The notes under the pieces were generated by a model. That model searched no databases. It saw only the letters and a list, made by a program, of their open reading frames with translations, and was not told where the DNA came from. Below, piece by piece: positions 1 to 8,524 of a stretch of 64,000 nucleotides of DNA. Source of the DNA: a bacterium UBP14_UBA6098 (lineage in GTDB: Bacteria; UBP14; UBA6098); assembly GCA_002428525.1 (NCBI GenBank), contig DIWU01000020.1, positions 7,211 to 71,210 on the forward strand, read 5' to 3'. A program made the position numbers and the translations under genes. Positions within the stretch are counted from its first letter, which is position 1. The number at the start of each line of letters is the position of its first letter.

Positions 1-416
1 AGCGCAAACCCTCCACCCGAGCCGATAGCGCAAATCCCGTCATCCGGCTCGATAACATCGCCGTTGCCCGAAAGGACATAGTTGCCGGATTTCGAGACGA
101 CGACGAGCATAGCCTCGAGGCGGCGCAGATATCGGTCCATCCGCCAATCCTTGGCAAGCTCGACCACCGAGCGCGGCACATTGCCGGAATACTCGGACAG
201 CTTTTCCTCGAAGCGGTCGAGAAGCGTAAGCCCGTCGGCGGCCGCACCGGCGAACCCGACGAGGACATCGTAATTGTCGAACTTTCGAACCTTTTTTGCG
301 CCGGATTTAAATATCTCGTCACCGAGCGTCACTTGGCCGTCCCCGCCGATTGCGGCCCTGTCGCCGATACACAATCCCAAGATTGTTGTTCCATGAAAAG
401 ACTTGTAATTTTTCAC
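1..416 (-). CDS. hslV: ATP-dependent protease peptidase subunit HslV (partial, C-terminus off window)
   Basis: Translating the minus strand from a GTG at 416 gives a short propeptide, then the mature N-terminus G-TTILGL with the catalytic Thr of the HslV Ntn-hydrolase family. It is followed by GGDGQVTLGD (Asp17 region), AKKVRKF (Lys33 region), AKDWRMDRYLRRLEAML and SGNGDVIEP (Ser125 region). About 138 residues are visible; the rest lies to the left of base 1. HslV forms the dodecameric protease core capped by the HslU ATPase. AGGA sits five bases before the GTG and overlaps the end of the upstream paralogue, so the two are co-translated. hslU is not in the window and would be expected further left. 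It was found by reading the frame by hand, because it is open at the edge. Confidence 0.93.
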   Translation of the reverse strand, partial: MKNYKSFHGTTILGLCIGDRAAIGGDGQVTLGDEIFKSGAKKVRKFDNYDVLVGFAGAAADGLTLLDRFEEKLSEYSGNVPRSVVELAKDWRMDRYLRRLEAMLVVVSKSGNYVLSGNGDVIEPDDGICAIGSGGGFA

Positions 417-423
417 AGTGATC

Positions 424-969
424 CTATTTTTCGAGTTGCAATATCTTTGCCCCGGAATTTACAAGCACACACACGCCCGAGGCGACCTCAAAGGCCTTCT
501 TGACCATATCCTGCGCGCTTTCTTGGACAACGGGCTGTGCGAGGATCGCGCGTATCGCCGCCAAAGCATATTGCTCGCCCGGGCCGACAGCGACCATATC
601 CGCCTTTGGCGATTGGGCGGTCCCCGGCGCGATAACAATGGATCGCTCTCCATCGAGAACAACCACAAATGCGTCAACCGCCTTTGCGCTTTCGATTTTC
701 CAAAACGCGGCGGTCTCTTCCGCGGCGGAGGTTATCGAATCTCCGCGCTCGATCGCCGATTTCAGATGCTCAAACCCGTCGATACAGCGCTTTGGGCCGG
801 TATATCCGATAAGACAGCCATGAAAATTCTCAACAACGCCTATCTCGTCCTCGGCGGATTTTTTTTCGTCGAAGTCCGTGCCGAGCGCGGCGCATCCATC
901 CTTGCAGATGCCTATGAGTGTAGTGCCGGCTTTTTTCCCCTCTTTATTTTTCGACCAAAGCATAAACAC
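424..969 (-). CDS. HslV-like paralogue with degenerate active site
   Basis: This 181-residue protein aligns over its full length with HslV: GTTLIGICKDG at the mature N-terminus, IGYTGPKRCIDGFEHL, VAVGPGEQYALAAIRAIL and the C-terminal VASGVCVLVNSGAKILQL. The N-terminal Thr pair is kept. However, the KKVR segment with the second-shell Lys of HslV is replaced by IGVVEN, and the SGNGDV loop is replaced by IAPGTAQS. The gene lies directly upstream of the normal hslV, seven bases apart, with a good AGGAGG six to seven bases before its ATG. A catalytically impaired subunit, perhaps mixing with HslV or occupying HslU, is inference. The overall family assignment is firm; activity is unknown. Confidence 0.8.
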   Translation of the reverse strand: MFMLWSKNKEGKKAGTTLIGICKDGCAALGTDFDEKKSAEDEIGVVENFHGCLIGYTGPKRCIDGFEHLKSAIERGDSITSAAEETAAFWKIESAKAVDAFVVVLDGERSIVIAPGTAQSPKADMVAVGPGEQYALAAIRAILAQPVVQESAQDMVKKAFEVASGVCVLVNSGAKILQLEK

Positions 970-983
970 CTCCTATAGAAGCT

Positions 984-1013
984 TTATAATCGTATTTTAC
1001 AAGCAGATTTCAA
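984..1013 (-). promoter_or_regulatory. Predicted promoter of the hslV-like/hslV pair
   Basis: Read on the minus strand: TTGAAA, an 18-base spacer, then TTATAA, ending 15 bases before the start codon at 969. The Shine-Dalgarno AGGAGG lies between. This is a visual match to the sigma70 consensus only. Confidence 0.45.
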
Positions 1014-1040
1014 GCCTAATTTTTCGTAAGATATTTATTA

Positions 1041-1068
1041 TTGACTTATAGTAGATAAAATGTATAAT
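1041..1068 (+). promoter_or_regulatory. Predicted promoter of recG overlapping the first possible start codon
   Basis: TTGACT (1041-1046), a 16-base spacer, TATAAT (1063-1068). A transcript from here should start near 1074-1076, at the ATG at 1075. The earlier in-frame ATG at 1060 would lie inside the promoter and not be transcribed. Confidence 0.6.
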
Positions 1069-1074
1069 AAATAC

Positions 1075-3126
1075 ATGTGGGAATTGTATTGTTACGATAG
1101 CGATATTTTATCCTCGGGAATCGAGAATCTGCCTTCATTAGGGCCGAAAAGGACTGCTGTTTTTCAAGATCATGGAATATCGACTATACTCGATATGATT
1201 CAATGCACGCCGAATCGCTATCTGCATCGAAAATCCGCGATTCCGATCGACGAAATTATCGAGGGGGAGGTGGCGACTATCTCGGCGACAATTTGTTCGG
1301 TCAAGCGATCGCCAAGAATCTTCTCTATCGAGCTCGAGGACGATTCCGGAAGGGCTCGCGCGGTTTTCTTCAACGCCCCGCCGTATTTCTCGAGAACCCT
1401 CGTCAAGGGTCGAAGCGTCTTGCTCTGGGGGCTTCCCAAAAATGAGCGTGGGTTATCGGTTTTCACCCATCCGAATATCGAGCCGGAGGGCGAAGACCGC
1501 GAGCTTCTAATACCAATATATCCGAACGCAGATGCTTTCAGCTCAGTGAAGATAGGCTATCGGGTTCGCGCCAAGATTGCCAACGCCGCATCCGAGCGCA
1601 TCGCAGACCTCGCGGACCCCGTCCCGTCGGAGATCATTCTCAAGACCGGTCTGCCGAGCCTCAGCCATGCGATAACCCAAATCCATGCGCCCTCGAGCTG
1701 GGACGAACTCGAGTCCGCGCGGCAAAGGCTCGCTTTCGACGAGCTTCTCGTCACCCAAATCCTCTTCGCGCTCAGGCGCCGCGAGGCCGAGGCCGATAAA
1801 TCCGCTGTCCCCCTAAGGCCGGGCGCGCTGTTCTCCGCTGTTAAGCATGCCCTGCCCTACAAACTGACTGACGGCCAGAATCACGCTCTGGCCGGACTTC
1901 TGCAACGCGCGACCGCCGGCGGAAGATCGATGCAACTGCTCTCCGGCGATGTCGGATCGGGGAAGACGGCCATAGCTATGCTCGTCGCCGCGGCGGCCGT
2001 CGATTCCGGCCTTCAGGTTGCCCTCATGGTTCCCAGCACCTTGCTCGCGAGGCAACATGCCGAGCTTCTCGATGTAAGAATCGGGCGCTTCGGTGTCGGA
2101 ATCGGCCTTCTAACCGGCTCCTCGCGCTCGGAATCGCTGGAAAAGGCTATTTCCGAGGGGAAGGTCGATATCGTCGTCGGAACGCAGGCCCTTCTTTCAA
2201 AACGGCACCGCTTTAAAAACCTCGGGCTTGTTATAATCGACGAACAACACCGCTTCGGAGTCAATCAGCGCCTCGCATTGACTAAAAAGTCCGGCGCTCA
2301 TGTCCTCCTCATGAGCGCGACGCCGATTCCGCGCACATCCGCGCTCGCCCTTTACGGCGACCTCGATCTCGAGGTTCTCCACGGCTTTCCCTCGGAAAGG
2401 GCGGGCTTTAGAACCTTCATAAGAGAGGAAGATGCGCGGCCGGCGATCTGGAACTTCATCGAACGGAAGATCGAATCGGGCGAGCGGGTTTTCATCGTCC
2501 ATCCGCGAATCGAGGGCGGGGATTTCACCTCGATAAAAAAGGGCTTCGATGCCGTATCCGCAAGGTTTCCCGGCTTGGTCTCTATTGTTCACGGCTCGCT
2601 TTCCGACGAGAAAAAAGAAAGCGCTTTCGCGAGCTTCCGAACCGGCGAAACCCCGATTCTCGCCTCTACAAGCGTCATCGAGGTCGGGGTGGATATCCCC
2701 GAGGCAACGGTCATGGTCGTCGAGAATCCCGAATCCTTCGGACTCGCCCAGCTTCACCAGCTCCGAGGAAGGATCGGCAGAGGAGGGCGCGAGGGCTTTT
2801 GCATCTTGATCGCGCGCTCAGCCAAGGATTCCCCCGCAAGAAAGAGGATAGAGCTTTTCGCTTCGACCTCGGACGGCTTCGAGATCTCCGAGATCGACCT
2901 CGAGTTCAGGGGAGAGGGGCAGGTTTTCGATTTCGCTCAATCCGGGAAAAACCTATATATATTCTCCGATCCCCTCAAGATGCCGGATTTGCTTGATTTG
3001 GCACGAAAATACTCGCTCGAAATCGTCGCCGACGATCCCGAATTGACAAAGAAAAAAAATTTCTATCTACGAAATGGCATCAAATACTTGTGTTCGACGA
3101 AAAATATTGTTAAATTGGCTGTGTAA
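1075..3126 (+). CDS. recG: ATP-dependent DNA helicase RecG
   Basis: RecG remodels stalled replication forks and Holliday junctions. The order is typical: an N-terminal wedge/OB-fold domain (about residues 50-150), then a superfamily 2 helicase core with motif I GDVGSGKTAIA, motif II IIDEQHRFG, motif III MSATPIPRT, and motif VI in LHQLRGRIGRGGREGFC. It has about 683 residues, close to the usual 690. The frame is open from an ATG at 1060, but a good promoter has its -10 box there, so I chose ATG 1075. There is no Shine-Dalgarno before either start, which fits a leaderless message. The next gene begins two bases after the stop. Confidence 0.93.
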   Translation: MWELYCYDSDILSSGIENLPSLGPKRTAVFQDHGISTILDMIQCTPNRYLHRKSAIPIDEIIEGEVATISATICSVKRSPRIFSIELEDDSGRARAVFFNAPPYFSRTLVKGRSVLLWGLPKNERGLSVFTHPNIEPEGEDRELLIPIYPNADAFSSVKIGYRVRAKIANAASERIADLADPVPSEIILKTGLPSLSHAITQIHAPSSWDELESARQRLAFDELLVTQILFALRRREAEADKSAVPLRPGALFSAVKHALPYKLTDGQNHALAGLLQRATAGGRSMQLLSGDVGSGKTAIAMLVAAAAVDSGLQVALMVPSTLLARQHAELLDVRIGRFGVGIGLLTGSSRSESLEKAISEGKVDIVVGTQALLSKRHRFKNLGLVIIDEQHRFGVNQRLALTKKSGAHVLLMSATPIPRTSALALYGDLDLEVLHGFPSERAGFRTFIREEDARPAIWNFIERKIESGERVFIVHPRIEGGDFTSIKKGFDAVSARFPGLVSIVHGSLSDEKKESAFASFRTGETPILASTSVIEVGVDIPEATVMVVENPESFGLAQLHQLRGRIGRGGREGFCILIARSAKDSPARKRIELFASTSDGFEISEIDLEFRGEGQVFDFAQSGKNLYIFSDPLKMPDLLDLARKYSLEIVADDPELTKKKNFYLRNGIKYLCSTKNIVKLAV

Positions 3127-3128
3127 TT

Positions 3129-6100
3129 ATGGATACCGAAGAGACAATCTCAGCGCAAGGCTCAACGCAACAAACCTCGGCCGAGGTTTTTCAAAGGCTC
3201 GCCTTCACAGACGAGCTGACAGGCCTTCGCAACAACCGTTTTTTCAAATATAGAGCGCCGGCCTATATTAACGCCGCCCGTAAGTCCCGGGCAAGCCTTT
3301 GCCTCGCGATGATGGACATGGACGGTTTTAAAAAGGTCAACGACACCTATGGCCACAAGGCCGGCGACACGCTCCTCGCCAATTTCGGTAAGATGATCTC
3401 CGATTACGTCTCAAAGCGCGGAATCCCGATTCGATACGCCGGAGACGAGTTCGCGGCGATTCTCTACAACATCAATAAGCCGAACGCCAAGCGCTTTTTC
3501 GACGGCTTCCTTCGCAAGATCAACGAGGCCAAGATCGATATCGGCAACAATGTCTCTCTACCTATAAGAATCAGTATCGGCCTCGCAAGCTATCCCAACG
3601 ACGCGGACGATTACGAAAGCCTCTTCAAGCGCGCCGACGAAGCGCTCTATGCCGCTAAGGAATCCGGCAAGAACCGCGTTATAACCTACCCCGACGAGGG
3701 CAAGCTCGTCGCGCCGGGGAATATCTCGACGCTATTTCCCGTCGATCAGATGGTCGGTTTCGAGGAGACCTTCTCTGAGCTTAAGCTCCATACGATAGAT
3801 CGAATTGTCGGCGAAAAGGCGACGCAGGAGATCGCCCTTGTATGCGGCGGCAGGGGCACCGGCAAAACGAGACTGCTTCAGGAACTCCGAAAATCCGCGG
3901 AAAATAGGGGGATGGTGACAATTTTCGCGACCGGTATGCCCTCCCAGAAAACACCGTATATCCCGCTTTTAAAGGCCATCGCGGAACCGTTAAACCACGA
4001 TCAGGATCTACTACGCGAGATTGCTACATCTCTCACGGCAGTCGAGCGCAAAGAGATTGCTATGCATATCCCGAACCTCGAGTCTCTTACCGCGCCGACA
4101 ATCGCCGGCGAGCCCGAGGACAGAAACACCCTCATCTTCAAAGCACTCAACAAGATTCTCTTCGGCCTTCAGCGCAAAGGCAGGATTCTCATAGTTCTCG
4201 ACGACGCCCACCTCCTCGACCAATCGAGCTTGCAGTTTGTGGACTCATTCATAACTGAGTTCGCGAACAGCCGAATCGACCTCGCTTTCGGTCTAATCAC
4301 GCAGGCCGAGGGCGGTGCCGAGAGCAACCTCTCGAACCTCGTTCGCTCGATTCCGAAGATCACTCAGTCGGCGGAGGTTTTCCGTTGCGAGCTTAAACCC
4401 TTGGGAGATTTAGCGATAGCCGGAATTATATACCAAATCACCGGCCATATCAAAATCCCACAAAACTCCCTCAAGGCCCTCACCGCCCGAACCGGTGGAA
4501 ACCCCCTATTCATCGAAGAACTCCTCAAGCTCGCCATCGAGCGCGGAATGATCCAATACGACGGCACAAACTGGCGTGTCGATAATTTCATCGAGGAAGA
4601 TTTCCCGAAGTCCATCGAGGATATCGCTAAAGAGCGCGCCGAATCTATGCCCTCTATCGACAAAGAGGTTCTATCGAAGGCCGCCGTCATCGGGGACAGC
4701 TTTAATGTCAAGGTTCTCTCCGAGATTGTCAATAAAGAGGAGCAGGAGGTTCAGGATACCCTCGAGGCCGCGCGCCGGGCGCATATCATTCAGGAAGACC
4801 TCTCCGGCGAGGCCGATTACGCCTTCCACTCCGGCGCGAGTAGGCAGGCCTTTTATAATCTCATCAACAATGAGGAGCGTAAAGAGTTACACTACAAAGT
4901 CGCCGAGGTTGAGAAGACCCTCAACGAGGGGCGCCTCGACGAGATTATGGACAAGCTGGCCTACCATTTCCAAGAGGCGGAGCGCTGGGACAAAGCCGTC
5001 GAGATTCTTTCCGCCTCCGGCGATCGCCAGTCGCAGGCGCAGATTCCTGAGGCCGTCCGCAGGATGCTTCACCGCCGGCTCTATGTTGACGATATGGTCA
5101 GCAAGAAGCAACTCACGCCGGAGGACTTACAGAATGGTTTCAATGCATTAAAAGACCTCAGAATCGCGATTCAATCATATAGATTCTATCCTCCTCAGAA
5201 CGAGAATGTTCAAAAATCGATTCAAAAGACCTTCAAGGGGATATCGGATATACTCGCAAATGTTCCCTTGATGAGCCTCTCGCTGACACCCGACGCGATT
5301 CTCATTAACGCACAGGAGCCGCAAACCGACAACAAGGACCATCATTTAATCACTGAATATCATAAGTTATTATCAAGATATAATTTAAATGGTGTTATTT
5401 TCCTTGAAGGTTTAACTATTCAAGAGTTAACTGCATTCATATCGATATTTAAGATGCCTCGCGAGGATGTCGTCGAACGCTGGAGCGAGGTCATCGAGGA
5501 AAAACAGCTTAAGAATATAAAGCCCGACCAGACCGTTTATGTCGCCGTCGGGGCGCATAGCTCCCAGCTCGAGGGCAATAAATCCGTGCGCCTCGGCTCC
5601 GCACCGAGCGATGAGGAGCAAGCTGAGATAGCCAAAGAGATTGTCGATAAGGTCGATACCCTCATCGACCAGTTCAAAGGCCAAAGCGCTGAACTACTTA
5701 AAGCGCTTCAGTCCGGTTCATCTCAAAATGAAACTACGAAGAAGCTCTTGGATGTTCTTCGAGAGCTCGGAGGTTATATACCCCAAGGCTCGCGACCTCA
5801 GGTCAATCTCACCGCTCAGGTGTCCGGCGGCCCACAGCAAGTTGTTTCGATTCAGCCCGCAGAGTCTGAAGAACGAAAGCAAGATGCACTCCAACAACCC
5901 CGGAAACCCGGCCGGCACTACGGCACCGCCTACGAGATGCGAAACTGGATAAGCAATCTCGAGGCCGACGATAAGGTCGAACGCGCGAAAGCGGTTCAAA
6001 ACCTGATCAAACAGGGCGATATGTCCATCGATGCCTGTATCAACGGCATTATGGACGAGGGCGAGCTGAAGACCCGCCAGCTTATGGCGGTGATACTCAA

Positions 6101-6743
6101 CAAGATAGGCGAGAAGGGCATCAAGATGTTCTCGCGGACGATCGCGAAAGACCTATCGCCGAGGGACTTGATAAACCTAATATCGGTGGCCGAATTCTTC
6201 CGCGACGACATCGGCGTCCAAAACAGGCTCGCCGAGCTTGTATTCAGCCCCTTCGAGGATATCCGCAGGGAGGCCCTCGAAAAGCTCCGCGAGTTTCCGA
6301 TGAAGTTCCGAATTGCCCTTATCGAAAGGGCCATCGAGTCCAACGACCCAAAGATCGTTTTCGAGGGGTTGTCGCGCGTCGGCGAGATGGGAATGCGAGA
6401 CCGAATACCGCTTCTCTTGGGCTATATCGACAAAAAAACCATCGCATCGAGCCTCCCCGATTTCTCCTGCGCGCAGGCCGCGATGAAATCCCTCGCGGAT
6501 TTCAAGGCTGTGCAAGCCGTTGATCTCCTGATTAAACTCACCGAGCCCCCCGGATTATTTAAGAAGGCTATGCCCGATCCAGTCCGTATCTTGGCTGTAA
6601 ATGCCCTGGCGCAAATCGGCGGAAACAGGGCGAATAAAACACTACGAAAACTCGCGCACCGCAAGAACGACCCCGCCGGTATAACCGCCGCCGAGGCCCT
6701 CGAAAGGATTTCCGGATTGGGCGAAGAGATGGAGGAGAGTTGA
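3129..6743 (+). CDS. GGDEF (AGDEF) - AAA/STAND-type ATPase - HEAT-repeat fusion protein
   Basis: This 1204-residue cytoplasmic protein has no visible signal or membrane segment. Residues about 20-190 are a diguanylate cyclase domain: FTDELTGLRNNRFF, MDMDGFKKVNDTYGH and the signature RYAGDEF, so the first Gly of GGDEF is Ala. The RxxD inhibitory site upstream is missing. About residue 230 onward is a P-loop ATPase of the kind found in adenylate-cyclase-like and LuxR-type regulators: GGRGTGKTR (Walker A) and LIVLDDAHLLD (Walker B), with a winged-helix/TPR-like part behind. Residues after about 640 hold an unassigned module (LRIAIQSYRFYPPQNENV), and the last 250 look like HEAT repeats. A c-di-GMP synthase or a receptor controlled by an NTPase switch is inferred. 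Confidence 0.78.
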   Translation: MDTEETISAQGSTQQTSAEVFQRLAFTDELTGLRNNRFFKYRAPAYINAARKSRASLCLAMMDMDGFKKVNDTYGHKAGDTLLANFGKMISDYVSKRGIPIRYAGDEFAAILYNINKPNAKRFFDGFLRKINEAKIDIGNNVSLPIRISIGLASYPNDADDYESLFKRADEALYAAKESGKNRVITYPDEGKLVAPGNISTLFPVDQMVGFEETFSELKLHTIDRIVGEKATQEIALVCGGRGTGKTRLLQELRKSAENRGMVTIFATGMPSQKTPYIPLLKAIAEPLNHDQDLLREIATSLTAVERKEIAMHIPNLESLTAPTIAGEPEDRNTLIFKALNKILFGLQRKGRILIVLDDAHLLDQSSLQFVDSFITEFANSRIDLAFGLITQAEGGAESNLSNLVRSIPKITQSAEVFRCELKPLGDLAIAGIIYQITGHIKIPQNSLKALTARTGGNPLFIEELLKLAIERGMIQYDGTNWRVDNFIEEDFPKSIEDIAKERAESMPSIDKEVLSKAAVIGDSFNVKVLSEIVNKEEQEVQDTLEAARRAHIIQEDLSGEADYAFHSGASRQAFYNLINNEERKELHYKVAEVEKTLNEGRLDEIMDKLAYHFQEAERWDKAVEILSASGDRQSQAQIPEAVRRMLHRRLYVDDMVSKKQLTPEDLQNGFNALKDLRIAIQSYRFYPPQNENVQKSIQKTFKGISDILANVPLMSLSLTPDAILINAQEPQTDNKDHHLITEYHKLLSRYNLNGVIFLEGLTIQELTAFISIFKMPREDVVERWSEVIEEKQLKNIKPDQTVYVAVGAHSSQLEGNKSVRLGSAPSDEEQAEIAKEIVDKVDTLIDQFKGQSAELLKALQSGSSQNETTKKLLDVLRELGGYIPQGSRPQVNLTAQVSGGPQQVVSIQPAESEERKQDALQQPRKPGRHYGTAYEMRNWISNLEADDKVERAKAVQNLIKQGDMSIDACINGIMDEGELKTRQLMAVILNKIGEKGIKMFSRTIAKDLSPRDLINLISVAEFFRDDIGVQNRLAELVFSPFEDIRREALEKLREFPMKFRIALIERAIESNDPKIVFEGLSRVGEMGMRDRIPLLLGYIDKKTIASSLPDFSCAQAAMKSLADFKAVQAVDLLIKLTEPPGLFKKAMPDPVRILAVNALAQIGGNRANKTLRKLAHRKNDPAGITAAEALERISGLGEEMEES

Positions 6744-7315
6744 GCCTAACAGACATGAAATTCAAGGTTCTGCCGACCGAGAGGCCGTTCACCGGCCCCG
6801 AGATGGCGCAACATTGGGCATACAAAAACTTCGGCCTTTGCGGCGACTCGATAGTTGCATTCCGCGGACGCTTCGAGGTCCCGCCGGAATCGTGGACAGA
6901 CTTGGATGCTGTAGTTCACGGAAAGGACTTCTTCTTCGCCGATATGCTGAATTTCATCGTGGAGCATTTCGACAGCGGAATCCGCGAGGCGGTGATGCGC
7001 CAGTATATCCTCGTTTCGATTCTCGAGGAGAAGATGCTTCATCGCATGGAATGCGCCGAATGCCGTTTAGTCCGCTTGGGCGACGATCTTTTCGACGCCG
7101 ACAACAGGCTCAGCATAACCGCCTGCTCGATTACCCCGGTCTCGACTAAGCTATACCTCGGGGTTTATCTCGATCCCTCGCCCAAAAACGGCATTCAGGG
7201 CCTCAAGTTCTACAATCTCAAAGCGCTCGATTTGGCCGAGTTAGTTATAAACCAATATCGCGCGGAGATGCGCCGCCTCGAGGAGAAGTCGTGGCGCACT
7301 AAACCGATTTTCTAA
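6740..7315 (+). CDS. DUF366 family protein
   Basis: This 191-residue soluble protein matches, from memory, the DUF366 family best known from archaea: the N-terminal GPEMAQHWAYKNFGLCGDSIVAFRG, the DMLNFIVEHFD segment, and the late ITACSITPVSTKLYLGVYLD. The function is unknown. The TTG at 6740 overlaps the stop of the preceding gene and follows GGAGG by four bases; an ATG at 6755 is the alternative start. It appears translationally coupled both to the GGDEF fusion and to the DUF1844 gene downstream. Confidence 0.65.
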   Translation: MSLTDMKFKVLPTERPFTGPEMAQHWAYKNFGLCGDSIVAFRGRFEVPPESWTDLDAVVHGKDFFFADMLNFIVEHFDSGIREAVMRQYILVSILEEKMLHRMECAECRLVRLGDDLFDADNRLSITACSITPVSTKLYLGVYLDPSPKNGIQGLKFYNLKALDLAELVINQYRAEMRRLEEKSWRTKPIF

Positions 7316-7326
7316 TGGAGGCTCGA

Positions 7327-7605
7327 ATGTCCGACGAGAGGATCAAAGCGACCGAGACCGGAATGCTATTCTATGACCTTTTGATTCTACTCCGCGAGAT
7401 GGTTCGCCACCAACTCGGATACAATGCCAATCCCGCTACCGGCGAGGCGCAAAAGGATATCAAAACCGCGCGGCATCTCATCGATATGATCTCCGTGCTT
7501 CAGGAAAAAACCGCGGGCAACCTTACCGAGCAAGAGGCGGTCGTTTTGGAAAACCTTCTCAGCGAGCTTAGAATGGCCTGTGTTCGGGCCGAAAAAACGG
7601 AATAA
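7327..7605 (+). CDS. DUF1844 family protein
   Basis: A 92-residue helical protein with the DUF1844 pattern: a helix FYDLLILLREMVRHQLGY, then NPATGE, KTARHLIDMISVLQEKT, GNLTEQEAVVLENLLSELRMA. The function of the family is unknown; it is widespread in Gram-negative lineages. I chose ATG 7327 because GGAG lies six bases upstream; an in-frame ATG at 7315 overlaps the previous stop. The reading frame overlaps the extreme upstream part of the pcm frame. Confidence 0.75.
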   Translation: MSDERIKATETGMLFYDLLILLREMVRHQLGYNANPATGEAQKDIKTARHLIDMISVLQEKTAGNLTEQEAVVLENLLSELRMACVRAEKTE

Positions 7606-7609
7606 GCGG

Positions 7610-8254
7610 ATGCCGATTCTCTCTCAAGAAAATGGCGACCTTTCACAAGCGCGCCGGACGATGGTCGAGAGGACTATTGTCGCGAGAGGGGTTAATGATG
7701 CATCGGTGCTCGAGGCGATGCTGAAGGTGCCGCGGCACAAGTTCGTCCCGAAATCGGTGGTCGCGGAGGCCTACGAGGACAGCCCCTTGCCGATCGGCTA
7801 CAATCAGACTATTAGCCAGCCCTATATTGTCGCCCTCATGGTCCAACTCGCCGAGCTCGGCCCGGCGAGCAAGGTCCTCGAGATAGGCACCGGTAGCGGC
7901 TATCAGGTCGCGGTGCTGTCCGAGATTACAAACTCGGTGTTCTCCGTCGAGATAGTCCCGGAGCTTATGGTCGAAGCTATTCGCACCCTCACCGGACTCG
8001 GATACACGAACGCGCATCTGCGCCACGGCGACGGCTATTTCGGCTGGCCCGAGGAAGCGCCCTTCGACGCGATCATTGTTTCCGCGGCGCCGCCCTCGAT
8101 ACCGAATATACTACTTGAACAGCTCGCAATCGGCGGAAGGCTTGTCGTGCCGGTCGGCCAAAAGAACCAGATGCTTCAGGTCGCCCTACGGCGCGAGGAT
8201 GGCTTCGAGCTTCGCGATATCATCCCCGTCCGCTTCGTCCCGATGATCCACTGA
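7610..8254 (+). CDS. pcm: Protein-L-isoaspartate O-methyltransferase
   Basis: It repairs isoaspartyl residues in aged proteins using S-adenosylmethionine. Diagnostic parts are VPRHKFVP, YEDSPLPIGYNQTISQPYIVA (substrate-binding PIGxGQTIS-type segment), the SAM motif VLEIGTGSGYQVAVL, and FDAIIVSAAPPSIP. At about 214 residues it has normal family length. ATG 7610 follows GGA with sensible spacing; a longer frame from 7580 would overlap DUF1844 and adds a non-conserved, basic N-terminus. Confidence 0.92.
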   Translation: MPILSQENGDLSQARRTMVERTIVARGVNDASVLEAMLKVPRHKFVPKSVVAEAYEDSPLPIGYNQTISQPYIVALMVQLAELGPASKVLEIGTGSGYQVAVLSEITNSVFSVEIVPELMVEAIRTLTGLGYTNAHLRHGDGYFGWPEEAPFDAIIVSAAPPSIPNILLEQLAIGGRLVVPVGQKNQMLQVALRREDGFELRDIIPVRFVPMIH

Positions 8255-8260
8255 TAACAA

Positions 8261-8524
8261 ATGCAACGACCCGATTTGCTTAAAAGCTTGATTTTCGCGG
8301 CGATTGTGCTGATAATCCTAACCTTGTTTTTCATCGGGATTTTGGCAAATCGAATCTCTATTCTCGAAGGAGAGGATCTGTCGATAAAAAGCGTCATTAG
8401 AAGCTTCGATTTACTATACGAAATCGTGGTTTTGCCCTACGGCAATATAATTCATTCGGTTATCGCCCTGCTTATGGCTACCGCGGTGCTTTCGACCTTG
8501 GGAAACAGAAGGGGAAGATTATGA
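8261..8524 (+). CDS. Small membrane protein, two predicted transmembrane helices
   Basis: 87 residues. Residues about 9-29 (SLIFAAIVLIILTLFFIGIL) and about 63-80 (IIHSVIALLMATAVLSTLG) are hydrophobic; the C-terminus is basic (NRRGRL). No family was recognised. It sits six bases behind pcm and overlaps the start of the LVIVD gene by four bases, which supports real translation. Function unknown. Confidence 0.6.
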   Translation: MQRPDLLKSLIFAAIVLIILTLFFIGILANRISILEGEDLSIKSVIRSFDLLYEIVVLPYGNIIHSVIALLMATAVLSTLGNRRGRL

